The translations under genes and the position numbers were made by a program. This document shows positions 1 to 8,671 of a stretch of 64,000 nucleotides of DNA, one piece after another. The notes under the pieces were generated by a model, which was not told the origin of the DNA, did no database searches, and saw only the letters and a program-made list of their open reading frames with translations. The DNA comes from Anaerospora hongkongensis (GTDB lineage Bacteria > Bacillota > Negativicutes > Sporomusales > DSM-15969): the NCBI RefSeq assembly GCF_004339805.1, contig NZ_SLUI01000003.1, forward strand, positions 186,001 through 250,000, written 5' to 3'. Position 1 is the first letter of the stretch. Each line of letters starts with the position of its first letter.

Positions 1-2
1 CT

Positions 3-230
3 GACAAATTGGACGAGCAGTATCTAAAATTAATAATACTGTGTTTAAATAAACTGAATATTACCAATCCTTTATTTTGGGTTGGAACTATTACATCGGC
101 TATGGTAGGCCTTGCCAGTATTGGTTTTTTGCTGAAATACCTTCAGCATCATAACTTTGCTGTATTTGCAGGATATAGATTGGTGTTGGCGGCGATTATT
201 ACTATTGTTTATCTGACACAAGGTACCTAG
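3..230 (+). CDS. uppP: C-terminal part of an undecaprenyl-diphosphatase-like protein (partial)
   Basis: The reading frame is open from the window edge to TAG at 228-230. The visible 75 residues hold two hydrophobic segments. The end resembles the UppP/BacA C-terminus: a Ser/Gly-rich helix, then FLLKYLQHHNF, then FAGYRLVLA, matching the family pattern of an FLL..(K/R)..F stretch followed by F..YR..L. UppP recycles undecaprenyl diphosphate to the monophosphate carrier for peptidoglycan and other envelope polymers. The catalytic N-terminal part lies outside the window, so activity cannot be judged. The gene ahead is a frameshifted remnant, so this one might also be degraded upstream. Confidence 0.6.
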   Translation, partial: DKLDEQYLKLIILCLNKLNITNPLFWVGTITSAMVGLASIGFLLKYLQHHNFAVFAGYRLVLAAIITIVYLTQGT

Positions 231-291
231 CAATCGGAATTATCTATGGGGAACTAGCTATTGTAAGATAACGGATAAGGAGAGGATTTCT

Positions 292-687
292 TTGCACGAA
301 AAAGCATTAATCATTACATTCTTACTTATCTTCATGCTAAGCGTACAAGCGCTTGCGAATAATGGTTTAGATGGTGACCACGCTAGCATATCTACAGAAT
401 TAGTAGGGATATCTTTATTTATAAAGGGCAAATAAAAACTAACTTAAATACAGCTTCCAGCATTTTAGCTGGCAACCGTTATGGTTGTTGCATCATTGAT
501 TGGCGGCCTTGCCCATGGCGGAGTTCTGTTTATGGTTGGAGCGGCTATAGCTCTTGCTGTTAACTATAAGCTGGACGAGCAAATGGAGCTGGTAAAAAGC
601 TGTGCTTCTGATGTCTTGATTCCATCAATTGCAACTTTTGCAGCAAAATTCCAGCGCTGTATCTGTTATGCGAGCGCTGTGAAATGA
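292..687 (+). pseudogene. Frameshifted remnant of an exported or membrane protein
   Basis: A TTG start at 292 with AAGGAGAGG upstream opens a 47-residue frame with a signal-peptide-like start (hydrophobic core, then SVQALA), stopping at 433-435. The sense then appears to continue in a second frame (about 408-480, reading GQIKTNLNTASSILAGNR) and a third frame (about 481-684, hydrophobic, beginning MVVASLIGGLAHGG). Stitching the three frames gives one plausible protein, so I read this as a gene broken by at least two frameshifts. The family is not recognised; a PAP2-type phosphatase is one weak possibility. Up to 780 I see only a further short frame with no recognisable domain. Confidence 0.4.
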
Positions 688-826
688 ACTTTGTTGATTA
701 CCAGAAACTGTTCTTTATCTGGACTTGGCCGATTCTGTTTATCTATTGTTCATGCATACGATAACAGGTGCAATGCCGTTTAAAGGGAAACCCAGCATCC
801 AATCACATTTTGCCAATTGAAATTAG

Positions 827-866
827 AAAAAAGCCTTTCAGCTGCTTTGCTAAAAGGCTTTTTACA
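827..866 (+). terminator. Intrinsic terminator after the remnant region
   Basis: Inverted repeat AAAAAGCCTTT (827-837) and AAAGGCTTTTT (853-863) around a 15-nt loop. The 3' arm ends in a T run. It separates the decayed region from the regulator gene at 1021. Confidence 0.8.
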
Positions 867-1020
867 TTTTGAGGACGTAAGAAGAAAAGCGTTGAAGATA
901 GTCACTTTTCTTGAGAAAGTAATCAGGTTTATTAGATTGTCTGAATTTTTACTGCGATAAACAAAAGGATGTGTTATCCTATAACAAAGACGAACGAATG
1001 AAGGGCAGGAGGGATTCCGA

Positions 1021-2370
1021 ATGGCAAAACACAGTGAAATCATGCAGCAAGTATTTGCGCATATGGCGGGGATGGTGGTCGTTGATCAACAGTCGCGGAT
1101 TGTGTTTGTCGAGGAAACTTATGCCCGGTCAAGAGGAATTGATCCGCAGCAAGTAATTGGCTGCTATGTTAAGGATATAATCCCGACAAGCAAGCTGCCG
1201 GTTGTTGTTGAGTCAGGTAAGCCAATCCTCGGTGATGTGTATTACTATGAGGGCAAAACAGTTATTTGCAACCGCTACCCCTTGATAAAAGACGGCGTTC
1301 TGATTGGTGCCATGTCTTATCAGGTTTTTGAAGGGGTTGACAAGCTGTTTGAATCGATACAGGAGCTGCAATGCCAGCTTGATTACTATAAAGAAAAAGT
1401 GAAAAAGTATGGGGGAGTGCGCTATTCGTTAGCCGATACGATTGGCTCAAGCCCAGCGGCAGTTGAAATCCGTACGGCAATCTTGAAGGCTGCTTGTTCA
1501 AATGCCACTGTTTTGATTCAGGGCGAAACGGGGACAGGCAAGGAACTGGTTGCTCATGCGCTGCATCAGGAAAGCCGTCGGTCGATTTATCCGTTTGTTA
1601 AGCTGAATTGTGCTGCTATTCCGCAGGAGCTAGTTGAATCGGAGCTGTTTGGCTATGATGAAGGCGCTTTTACGGGAGCGCGCCGGACAGGCAAAAAAGG
1701 AAAATTTGAGCAAGCCGATAAGGGAACACTTTTTCTCGATGAAATCAGTCAGTTATCCATGGCGGCACAGGCCAAGCTGCTTCGTGTCCTGCAGGAAAGA
1801 GAAATCGAGCGTATAGGGGGATCGGGGCCGATTCCCGTGAATGTAAGAATTATCGCTGCTACGAATGATGACCTGGAGGCAATGATCAAGCAAGGAACAT
1901 TTAGGGCTGATTTATATTATCGTCTGAACGTCATTCCTATTAAGGTTGCGCCACTAAGAGAACGAAAATCGGATATTCCCCTGCTTGTGAAAAAGTTTGT
2001 CGAAAAATATGCCGACCAGGCAGGTTTAGGGGCAGTAACAGTAGACGCTGAGGCGATGGCGCTGCTAATGAAATACGAATGGCCCGGCAATATCCGGGAA
2101 CTGGAGCACGCTGTAGAACGGGCTGTTAACCTCTGCAGCTGCACGACACTGGAGACAATTCACTTTGAATGGCTGCTGCCAAAGCTGCAGGATAAAGGAA
2201 AGGAAACGGCAGGAAGAAGTATTCAGGCGGCAAGAGCAGCAAGTGAAAAAGAGATTATTTTAAATGCCCTCCAGGTGACCCAGGGCAATAAGAAGAAAGC
2301 GGCAGAGCTGCTCGGAATTGCCCGGCCGTTATTATATCAGAAAATGCGCCGTCTGGGCATCAGCAGCTGA
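1021..2370 (+). CDS. Sigma-54-dependent transcriptional activator, PAS - AAA+ - Fis-type HTH
   Basis: An enhancer-binding protein of 449 residues that should remodel sigma-54 RNA polymerase with ATP. Residues about 1-115 look like a PAS sensor domain. The AAA+ core follows with Walker A GETGTGKE (168-175), the sigma-54 contact loop GAFTGA (215-220), a Walker B region GTLFLDEI, and WPGNIREL. A Fis-type helix-turn-helix ends the protein (NKKKAAELLGI...LYQKMRRLGI). No receiver domain is present, so the PAS domain probably senses a ligand directly. The start is supported by AGGAGGG at 1007-1013. A sigma-54 promoter about 340 bp downstream, in front of the beta-keto acid operon, is its obvious target, and the inducer is presumably a substrate or intermediate of that pathway (inference). 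Confidence 0.93.
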   Translation: MAKHSEIMQQVFAHMAGMVVVDQQSRIVFVEETYARSRGIDPQQVIGCYVKDIIPTSKLPVVVESGKPILGDVYYYEGKTVICNRYPLIKDGVLIGAMSYQVFEGVDKLFESIQELQCQLDYYKEKVKKYGGVRYSLADTIGSSPAAVEIRTAILKAACSNATVLIQGETGTGKELVAHALHQESRRSIYPFVKLNCAAIPQELVESELFGYDEGAFTGARRTGKKGKFEQADKGTLFLDEISQLSMAAQAKLLRVLQEREIERIGGSGPIPVNVRIIAATNDDLEAMIKQGTFRADLYYRLNVIPIKVAPLRERKSDIPLLVKKFVEKYADQAGLGAVTVDAEAMALLMKYEWPGNIRELEHAVERAVNLCSCTTLETIHFEWLLPKLQDKGKETAGRSIQAARAASEKEIILNALQVTQGNKKKAAELLGIARPLLYQKMRRLGISS

Positions 2371-2383
2371 AGGTAGAGTGTAA

Positions 2384-2436
2384 GCAAAGAGAGACAGTGT
2401 AAGTGATTACTTACACTGTCTCTCTTTGCTTTAATT
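2384..2436 (+). terminator. Terminator with a perfect 20-bp stem, also carrying a GTGTAAG / CTTACAC inverted repeat
   Basis: Arms 2384-2403 and 2410-2429 are exact reverse complements around the 6-nt loop TGATTA, followed by TTTAATTTT. It ends the activator transcript. Its loop-proximal part is GTGTAAG-N6-CTTACAC (2397-2416). The same 7-mer recurs at 2378-2384 and, inverted, at 2492-2498, so the element might also work at DNA level as an activator site. Confidence 0.75.
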
Positions 2437-2628
2437 TTCACCTGATTTAGCAACGCAATAAAGAATAATCTGAAAAGTATGTCAGTATCCGCTTACACTA
2501 TGATTTCTATTGTTAGCATCTTCCGGTTGAATAGGCCGATTCTACTGCAGGTGCTTTTCCCCGCTCACGGCTATAGCCTTCTGAAGTTAAGTACCTTACA
2601 ACACCGCATAACTACTGAATTTGAGCTG

Positions 2629-2648
2629 CATCAAGCTGGATCTTGATG
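2629..2648. promoter_or_regulatory. Inverted repeat CATCAAG-N6-CTTGATG, candidate upstream activator site
   Basis: Perfect 7-bp arms at 2629-2635 and 2642-2648, ending about 60 bp before the -24/-12 promoter at 2708. The position and symmetry would suit an enhancer site for the sigma-54 activator encoded just upstream. The rest of the gene-free stretch 2437-2707 shows no reading frame I can support. Confidence 0.4.
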
Positions 2649-2707
2649 ACAAGGAACAACTTGCATTCTTCACTTTTTTAACAGGTTGGCTAAGTCATTG
2701 ACCGTTT

Positions 2708-2722
2708 TGGCATGAATTTTGC
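2708..2722 (+). promoter_or_regulatory. Sigma-54 (-24/-12) promoter of the beta-keto acid operon
   Basis: TGGCATGAATTTTGC fits the consensus TGGCAC-N5-TTGC with one mismatch (T for C after TGGCA) and the invariant GG and GC at correct spacing. The expected start of transcription is near 2734, giving a leader of about 90 nt before the first gene at 2827. A gene for a GAFTGA-containing activator lies directly upstream. Confidence 0.85.
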
Positions 2723-2826
2723 GATATATTCTGATAGATCAGCAGAAAGGAGTAACGGGGGGAGCAGGCACCGAGCCTGAATCTTTGCTCCCGGGATCAC
2801 CAAATTTAACAGTTGGAGGAGTTTAT

Positions 2827-3756
2827 ATGGCAAAGCAAAACAAAATTATCATTACAGCAGCAATTACAGGAGCAACACATACGCCAAGTTTGAGTCCCTA
2901 TTTTCCTGCAACACCGGAGCAAATCATTAAGGATGCGGTAGATGCTCATAAAGAGGGGGCCGCAGTCGTTCATATTCATGCCAGAGATCCGAAGGATGGC
3001 AGTCCGACACCTGATTTGGCGATTATGAAGGACATCGTTGCTGCTATCAAGCAGCAATGCAATGCGGTTGTCTGCATCACCACCGGCGGTGCGGTTTGGA
3101 TGTCCTCTGAACAGCGCCTTGCCCCCGCTACTGAGCTAAAGCCGGAGCTGGCTTCCTGCAATGCAGGTTCGGTAAATTTTGTGTTTGCCGATCTGGCGTC
3201 AAAGCTGGAGAATCCGAAATATGACTGGGAAATTCCTTATCTCAAACGCACGAACGAGCTGGTATTTACCAACACTTTTACCGGGCTGGAATATTATCTG
3301 AAAACGATGAATGAGCATGAAATACGGCCAGAGTTTGAGGTTTATGACGTAGGCATGATCAATAACATTGCTTACTTTATGAAAAAAGGCCTGGTACAAA
3401 AGCCGGTTTATCTGCAATTTGTCATGGGAATATTGGGCGGAATTCCCGCCACTGTTGATAATCTTGTTTATCTGGTGAAGACAGCCCGTGAGCAGATCGG
3501 TGATTTTGTCTGGTCTTGCGCGGCGGCTGGTAAAGCACAGTTCCCATTAGTTACTGCTGCTTTGACGATGGGGGGCAATGCCCGCGTCGGCCTTGAGGAT
3601 AACTTGTATTTAAAACCAGGCGTGCTGGCAAAATCAAGTGCTGAGCAAGTGCTGCAGATTAAAGAGATTGCCGAACGGCTTGGCCTTGAAATTGCCAACT
3701 CCGATGAAGCCCGGCAAATTCTTGCTCTTAAAGGCATCGATAAAGTGAATTATTAA
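2827..3756 (+). CDS. Beta-keto acid cleavage enzyme (BKACE, DUF849 family)
   Basis: A zinc enzyme family that condenses a beta-keto acid with acetyl-CoA and splits it into acetoacetate and a new acyl-CoA; Kce of lysine fermentation is the founding member. Of 309 residues, the N-terminal strand (IIITAAITGA) leads to the metal-binding HIHARDP segment with His49 and His51. Near the C-terminus CAAAGKAQFP and GGNARVGLEDN match the family's conserved end. The start at 2827 follows GGAGGA at 2815-2820; an upstream in-frame start at 2719 would lie inside the sigma-54 promoter and is rejected. First gene of an operon with a dehydrogenase, a permease and a CoA-transferase. The actual beta-keto acid cannot be read from sequence: aminohexanoate, dehydrocarnitine and dicarboxylic keto acids are all known in the family. 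Confidence 0.92.
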   Translation: MAKQNKIIITAAITGATHTPSLSPYFPATPEQIIKDAVDAHKEGAAVVHIHARDPKDGSPTPDLAIMKDIVAAIKQQCNAVVCITTGGAVWMSSEQRLAPATELKPELASCNAGSVNFVFADLASKLENPKYDWEIPYLKRTNELVFTNTFTGLEYYLKTMNEHEIRPEFEVYDVGMINNIAYFMKKGLVQKPVYLQFVMGILGGIPATVDNLVYLVKTAREQIGDFVWSCAAAGKAQFPLVTAALTMGGNARVGLEDNLYLKPGVLAKSSAEQVLQIKEIAERLGLEIANSDEARQILALKGIDKVNY

Positions 3757-3781
3757 ATACAAACCCTGGAGGGGATTGCAT

Positions 3782-4810
3782 ATGAGAACAGCGATTTTAG
3801 GAGCAGGTGCTCTGGGAATTATTATTGGTGCAAGGATGACCCAAAATGGTCAGCAAGTTGATCTTATCGATTCTTTTAAAGAAAATGTGGATGCATTAAA
3901 TGCTAACGGCGCTACCGTTACCGGTTTTCTGGAGATGCACCAGCCGGTTAAGGCGCTCACTCCGGAGGAAATGACCGGAACCTATGACCTTATTTTGTTA
4001 TTGACCAAGCAAACGGCTAACGAAACAGCCCTGCCCAAGCTGCTGCCCCACCTGCATAAAGATAGTATTGTCTGCACGCTGCAAAATGGTGTTCCCGAAG
4101 ATTCAGTGGCATCCTATGTGGGCAAAGAAAGAACCATTGGCGGTGCAGTTGGCTTCGGGGCAACCTGGCTGAGGCCAGGGGTGTCTGAACTTACCTCCTC
4201 GATGGAAGCAGTAGAAAAATTTGCCTTTGAGATTGGTGAAATCGATGGAGTAGTACGGCCGCGGCTGGAAAAAGTAAAAGAGGTTCTTAGTACTGCCGGG
4301 GGAACAACCATCCTCACGAATCTGATGGGAATCCGTTACACGAAGTTATTAATGAATTCAACCTTCAGTGGCATGTCGGCTGCTCTCAACGGGCTTTTCA
4401 GCGATGTTTTAGCCAACCCTAAGGCTATGGTTTGCGTTGCCCATATTGCTGATGAAGTAATCAAAGTCTGCCATGGTCTTGGCTACCGGATGGTTGAGAT
4501 GCAGGGTTCTGATTTTGAATTCCTGGAGCTCAACAGCAAAGCAGATATTCCAGCAAAAATGGAGTTTTACAAAAAAGTATGGGGACGTCATAATAACAAG
4601 GCAAGCATGCTCCAGGATCTGGAGAAAGGCAAAAAAACTGAAATTGATTATATCAACGGGGTTGTCTGCCGGGGCGGACGTCAGTGCAATATCCCGACAC
4701 CCTTCAATGATAAGGTTGTAGAATTGGTTAAAGAAGCGGAAGCAAGAGGCGGAGTAAATGATTTTAGTTATCTCGAGCGGTTCAATGACATTATCGAGAG
4801 TGCGAAATAA
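3782..4810 (+). CDS. Ketopantoate-reductase-family (PanE/ApbA) dehydrogenase
   Basis: 342 residues with an N-terminal Rossmann fold (MRTAILGAGALG) and a helical C-terminal domain typical of 2-dehydropantoate 2-reductase relatives. GGAGGGG at 3768-3774 sets the ATG at 3782; the in-frame TTG at 3776 is too close. Family members use NAD(P)H to interconvert keto and hydroxy acids. Its place 25 nt behind the keto acid cleavage enzyme and ahead of a GntP permease suggests that it oxidises an imported hydroxy acid to the keto acid that is then cleaved, not that it makes pantoate. That role is inference; no other pantothenate gene is nearby. Confidence 0.85.
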   Translation: MRTAILGAGALGIIIGARMTQNGQQVDLIDSFKENVDALNANGATVTGFLEMHQPVKALTPEEMTGTYDLILLLTKQTANETALPKLLPHLHKDSIVCTLQNGVPEDSVASYVGKERTIGGAVGFGATWLRPGVSELTSSMEAVEKFAFEIGEIDGVVRPRLEKVKEVLSTAGGTTILTNLMGIRYTKLLMNSTFSGMSAALNGLFSDVLANPKAMVCVAHIADEVIKVCHGLGYRMVEMQGSDFEFLELNSKADIPAKMEFYKKVWGRHNNKASMLQDLEKGKKTEIDYINGVVCRGGRQCNIPTPFNDKVVELVKEAEARGGVNDFSYLERFNDIIESAK

Positions 4811-4853
4811 GCTAGCCTACTACAAAATGTGAAATATAGGAGGCATGTCTTTT

Positions 4854-6251
4854 ATGGAAGTATTAGGTATACTGCTCAGTTTGTTTTTATTGATGTTTTT
4901 TGCGTACCGTGGGTTTTCCGTTATCTTGTTTGCGCCTGTTTTTGCGCTGTTAGCAGCTGTAAGCCAAGGGCTTTCTCCTATGCCTGCCTATACTGAGCTT
5001 TTCATGGCCAAAGCAGTTGTTTACGTCAAATCCTTTTTCCCCATATTCCTGCTAGGCGCCGTTTTCGGCAAAGTTATGGAAGAAACCGGGCTGGCAAAAG
5101 CAATTGCCTACAGGATACTGCAAGCGGTTGGTATCGAGCGCAGTATATTATCAATCGTCATAGCCGGCGGTGTGTTGACCTACGGCGGAGTAAGCCTGTT
5201 TGTTGTCGTATTTGCCATTTATCCTTTTGCCGCTGCTATGTTTAAGAAAGCCGGCATCCCGAAACGGCTGATTCCGGGGTGTATTGTCCTGGGCGCCTGC
5301 ACGTATACCATGGATGCTCTTCCTGGTACTCCCCAAATACAAAATATCATTCCCACTAGTTTTTTTGGTACAAATGTTTATGCCGCACCCACGCTTGGCA
5401 TAATCGGCGGTATACTGATTTTCCTCGGAGGCATGTACTATCTGGAGTGGCGTTACAAAAAGGCCAAGGCTCAAGGTGAAGGATATGGTGAAAACCATAT
5501 TAACGAGCCTGCGGATATTGATGTCAACGATATGCCGGACTGGAAGCTGGCGCTGGTACCACTGGTTACGGTACTTGTTGTCAACTATATCATGAGTAAT
5601 GTGTTCACCTGGAATCCTGCTATTTTAGCTCCTTTTATTGAGATGAAACTGCCCTTAACGGCAACTGCCGTTAAGAACGTGGCTGCAATCTGGGCCTTAA
5701 TTATCTCTGTTGTACTTGGTACTGTTCTGGCCGTAGCTATTGGGTACCGCAATATGGCTAAAGGCGGTTTGGCTAAGGCACTAAACGCAGGTGCTATCGG
5801 CTCATTGCTGGCTATTATGAATACGGCTTCAGAGGTTGGCTATGGCAACGTTATTGCCATGTTACCCGGCTTCAAGTCGATTGCCAATGCCCTGCTTGGT
5901 ATTCACATTGGCGGCACGCCGCTGGTGTCCGAGGGCGTGACTGTTACAACGCTTGCTGCTATTACCGGATCGGCCTCCGGCGGTATGTCGATCGCACTGG
6001 ATTTAATGGCTAAAGATTGGCTGGTGTGGGCGAATCAGATCGGTATGTCGCCGGAAGTTCTCCATAGAGTGGCGGCAATGGCCTCAGGTGGGTTGGATAC
6101 GATGCCCCATAATGGCGTGGTTATTACCCTGTTTGCTATCTGCGGTTTAACGCATAAGCAGTCTTATCCCGATCTTTTTGCACTTGTTGTTTTAAAAACA
6201 CTGGTTGCTTTTCTGGTTATCGCAATTCATTTGGCAACAGGCATATTGTAA
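4854..6251 (+). CDS. GntP-family permease for an organic (hydroxy) acid
   Basis: An integral membrane protein of 465 residues with about 12-14 hydrophobic helices and GntP-family features: the Gly-rich GGVLTYGGVSLFVVVFAIYP region, a GAIGSLLAIMNTASEVGYGN segment and a C-terminal ITGSASGGMSIALD stretch. The family imports gluconate, 3-hydroxybutyrate and related hydroxy acids by cation symport. AGGAGG at 4838-4843 fits the ATG at 4854 better than the ATG at 4845, which is one base from the site. It follows the dehydrogenase by 43 nt and should deliver that enzyme's substrate. Confidence 0.88.
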   Translation: MEVLGILLSLFLLMFFAYRGFSVILFAPVFALLAAVSQGLSPMPAYTELFMAKAVVYVKSFFPIFLLGAVFGKVMEETGLAKAIAYRILQAVGIERSILSIVIAGGVLTYGGVSLFVVVFAIYPFAAAMFKKAGIPKRLIPGCIVLGACTYTMDALPGTPQIQNIIPTSFFGTNVYAAPTLGIIGGILIFLGGMYYLEWRYKKAKAQGEGYGENHINEPADIDVNDMPDWKLALVPLVTVLVVNYIMSNVFTWNPAILAPFIEMKLPLTATAVKNVAAIWALIISVVLGTVLAVAIGYRNMAKGGLAKALNAGAIGSLLAIMNTASEVGYGNVIAMLPGFKSIANALLGIHIGGTPLVSEGVTVTTLAAITGSASGGMSIALDLMAKDWLVWANQIGMSPEVLHRVAAMASGGLDTMPHNGVVITLFAICGLTHKQSYPDLFALVVLKTLVAFLVIAIHLATGIL

Positions 6252-6282
6252 ACACAAGTGGTGATAAAGTGGCAGAAGCCGG

Positions 6283-6308
6283 AAGGACTTGGTGTAAGCC
6301 AAGTCCTT
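6283..6308 (+). terminator. Hairpin between permease and CoA-transferase genes
   Basis: Perfect 10-bp stem AAGGACTTGG / CCAAGTCCTT with loop TGTAAG, followed by only a short T-rich tract (TCTCATC). It could be a weak terminator that lowers expression of the distal genes, or an RNA processing or stability element. The operon seems to continue through it, as I see no new promoter before 6337. Confidence 0.5.
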
Positions 6309-6336
6309 TCTCATCAATAAACGTATGGAGGGACCA

Positions 6337-6996
6337 ATGAATAAAGTTACTACAATTACACAAGCGCTCGAATCCGTGCAAGATGGGATGACCGTTATGA
6401 TTGGCGGATTTTTAGCCGTAGGGACGCCGGAGCTGCTGGTAGATGCATTGCTGGCAAAGGGGACAAAGGATCTCACTGTCATTGCTAACGATACGGCTTT
6501 TCCGGATAAAGGCATTGGGAAACTGGTAGTTAACCGTCGCCTGCAAAAGGCGATCGTTTCCCATATCGGAACCAATCCGGAGACAGGGCGGCAAATGAAT
6601 GCCGGCGAGCTGCAGGTTGAACTTGTCCCGCAGGGGACGCTTGCTGAACGGATTCGTGCCGGTGGAGCCGGGCTGGGCGGGATTCTCACACCGACCGGCC
6701 TGGGTACGATTATTGCCGAAGGGAAGGATATGATCGTGATTGACGGCAGGGAATACCTGCTGGAAAAATATCTAAAGGCCGATGTGGCGTTAATTAAGGC
6801 CCATACGGCGGATACGGCCGGTAATCTATTGTTTCACCGCTCGGCCCGCAATTTTAACCCGTTAATGGCCATGGCTGCCGGTACCGTTATTGTTCAAGCG
6901 GAAAATATTGTTGAAGCGGGTCACATTGATCCCGATCAGGTAATGACACCGGGAATCGTCGTTGACTGGATTGTCCGGGGAGAGGGGAAAGAATAA
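6337..6996 (+). CDS. atoD: 3-oxoacid (acetoacetate-type) CoA-transferase, subunit A
   Basis: 219 residues of family I CoA-transferase alpha subunit: [12 protein letters not shown] near the start (nucleotide loop), [17 protein letters not shown] in the middle and the [19 protein letters not shown] segment. Together with the next gene it swaps CoA between acyl-CoA and acetoacetate or acetate. In this operon it can recover CoA from, or activate, the products of the cleavage enzyme. The start at 6337 follows GGAGGG; the ATG at 6325 lies in front of this site. Its stop TAA overlaps the start of the B subunit by one base, implying translational coupling. Confidence 0.92.
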   Translation: MNKVTTITQALESVQDGMTVMIGGFLAVGTPELLVDALLAKGTKDLTVIANDTAFPDKGIGKLVVNRRLQKAIVSHIGTNPETGRQMNAGELQVELVPQGTLAERIRAGGAGLGGILTPTGLGTIIAEGKDMIVIDGREYLLEKYLKADVALIKAHTADTAGNLLFHRSARNFNPLMAMAAGTVIVQAENIVEAGHIDPDQVMTPGIVVDWIVRGEGKE

Positions 6997-7622
6997 TGGA
7001 TGCAAAAACAATAATAGCAAAACGGGTGGCCCAGGAGTTTAAAGACGGTGATGTGGTGAATCTGGGGATTGGTATCCCAACTTTGGCGGCTGATTTCCTG
7101 CCTGCCGGTGTCAGCGTTACTCTTCAATCAGAGAATGGTTTTGTAGGCCTCGCTCCCCTGGCAGGAGAAGCAAATCCCGATCTCGTAAATGCAGGTGGTA
7201 AACCGGTTTCGATTATTCCCGGCGGTGCGGTATTTGACAGTGCCATGTCCTTTGCGATCATCCGGGGCGGGCATGTCGATGTGACTGTCCTTGGCGCTTT
7301 GGAGGTTGATCAGGAAGGCAATCTCGCGAACTGGATGGTGCCGGGGAAACTGGTACCGGGGATGGGAGGTGCCATGGATCTTGTATCCGGTGCCAGAAAG
7401 GTGATTGTTGCCATGGAGCATACCGCTAAGGACGGGGTGCCGAAGATATTAAAAAAGTGTACCCTGCCGCTGACCGGAAAAGGTGTGGTGAATTACATTA
7501 TCACTAACTTATGTGTGTTTAAAGTGACGATGGCGGGTCTGATTCTCAAGGAGACTGCACCAGGCGTCACCGTGGATGAAGTGAGGGCAAAGACTGAAGC
7601 TGAGTTTTTGGTGGGCTTATAA
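6996..7622 (+). CDS. atoA: 3-oxoacid (acetoacetate-type) CoA-transferase, subunit B
   Basis: 208 residues of the beta subunit. SENGFVGL (Glu46) is the conserved motif carrying the glutamate that forms the enzyme-CoA thioester. [26 protein letters not shown] and [19 protein letters not shown] match the family (each seen only as part of the whole). It pairs with the A subunit, with which it overlaps by one base. The physiological acyl-CoA is unknown; acetoacetate is the expected acceptor or donor because the cleavage enzyme at 2827 produces it. Confidence 0.92.
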   Translation: MDAKTIIAKRVAQEFKDGDVVNLGIGIPTLAADFLPAGVSVTLQSENGFVGLAPLAGEANPDLVNAGGKPVSIIPGGAVFDSAMSFAIIRGGHVDVTVLGALEVDQEGNLANWMVPGKLVPGMGGAMDLVSGARKVIVAMEHTAKDGVPKILKKCTLPLTGKGVVNYIITNLCVFKVTMAGLILKETAPGVTVDEVRAKTEAEFLVGL

Positions 7623-7661
7623 GCTGCAGCAAAGCCTTCTGCGGGTTAGGGAGATGAGGAA

Positions 7662-8504
7662 ATGAGCGAGGAAGAAAATTCCCTGATTTTTAAACAGTTT
7701 TTTACTGTACTGCCGCTGGTCCAGGACCTTGTTCGTGGTGACATTACCATTGGTGTATGTGACCGGGAAAAATATATATTTAGTCTTATTAATCCTAAGA
7801 TTGATACCGGTGTTAAGTCCGGTATGCCCATAAAGCCTGGTACGGCTATTGCAAGAGCGATGGAAGAACAGCAGCTTGTCCAGATGCGGGGGGGCAAGGA
7901 AAAGTTTGGTGTGCCTTATATAGGAGCTGCAGTGACAATCCTGAATGCTGTACAGGAAGTGATTGGGGCGATCGCTTTTGTAGAATCAGTGGACACGCAG
8001 GATGCGGTTTACGAAATGGCTTCAGAACTAGCGGAAGCGATTAGTACGATAGCTGCAACTACTGAGGAAGTATCAGCGCAAACAGAGGAAGTCGCCAGAA
8101 TTTCCAGGGCTCTTGGACAATTATCTGAGGATTCGCAGGCAAGAGTCCGGGAAACTGGCCAAGTTTTAGAGCTAATCAAGCATGTTGCGGGGCAGACGAA
8201 TTTACTTGGTCTGAATGCTGCTATTGAAGCCGCCCGGGTAGGGGAGCACGGACGCGGTTTTGCGGTGGTTGCCGAGGAAATCCGCAAACTTGCCGACAGC
8301 TCGACTCTATCGGTGAGGAAAATCACACAAATCATCCAGGGGGTTCAAGCCGATAGCGAACATAACCAGCAAGAGCTGAACCGTGTGGGAGAAATGACCA
8401 TGCAGATTGCTGAAGCAGTCAATCATGTAGCTAAAACAATACAAGAAATTGGTACAATGGCGGTCAAGCTGGATCGGATAGCAGAAATACTAAGCAATAA
8501 ATAA
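7662..8504 (+). CDS. Soluble methyl-accepting chemotaxis-type protein
   Basis: 280 residues without any membrane segment. Residues 1-125 form a globular sensory region of unknown fold (contains [13 protein letters not shown] and an IGAIAFVES strand). Residues about 130-250 are the chemoreceptor signalling hairpin with the tip sequence [20 protein letters not shown], then [15 protein letters not shown], which contacts CheA/CheW. The gene starts 39 nt after the CoA-transferase with no terminator between, so it belongs to the sigma-54 operon. A cytoplasmic receptor made together with a catabolic pathway could report the substrate or its metabolic state to the flagellar motor (inference). Confidence 0.88.
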   Translation: MSEEENSLIFKQFFTVLPLVQDLVRGDITIGVCDREKYIFSLINPKIDTGVKSGMPIKPGTAIARAMEEQQLVQMRGGKEKFGVPYIGAAVTILNAVQEVIGAIAFVESVDTQDAVYEMASELAEAISTIAATTEEVSAQTEEVARISRALGQLSEDSQARVRETGQVLELIKHVAGQTNLLGLNAAIEAARVGEHGRGFAVVAEEIRKLADSSTLSVRKITQIIQGVQADSEHNQQELNRVGEMTMQIAEAVNHVAKTIQEIGTMAVKLDRIAEILSNK

Positions 8505-8518
8505 GAGATATACTAATA

Positions 8519-8551
8519 AATAGGTAAACCAGTTTGGTTTATCTATTTTTA
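8519..8551 (+). terminator. Intrinsic terminator ending the beta-keto acid operon
   Basis: AATAGGTAAACCA (8519-8531) pairs with TTGGTTTATCTATT over a 2-nt centre with one G-T pair, followed by a T-rich tail (8546-8551). Confidence 0.75.
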
Positions 8552-8671
8552 TTGTGGAGCAACCTAATCTCGTATCGGTATGCATACGGATACTAGGCAA
8601 CAAATAAGTGCGTACTTGTAAGCTGCCCGCAGAATGGGTATGATTATGGCAAAAAGGAGGCTGGGGTAGCA

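Noticed and set aside
2719-2826. N-terminal extension of the beta-keto acid cleavage enzyme
   Set aside because: The frame is open, but it begins inside the sigma-54 promoter and lacks family similarity; a strong ribosome binding site precedes the ATG at 2827.
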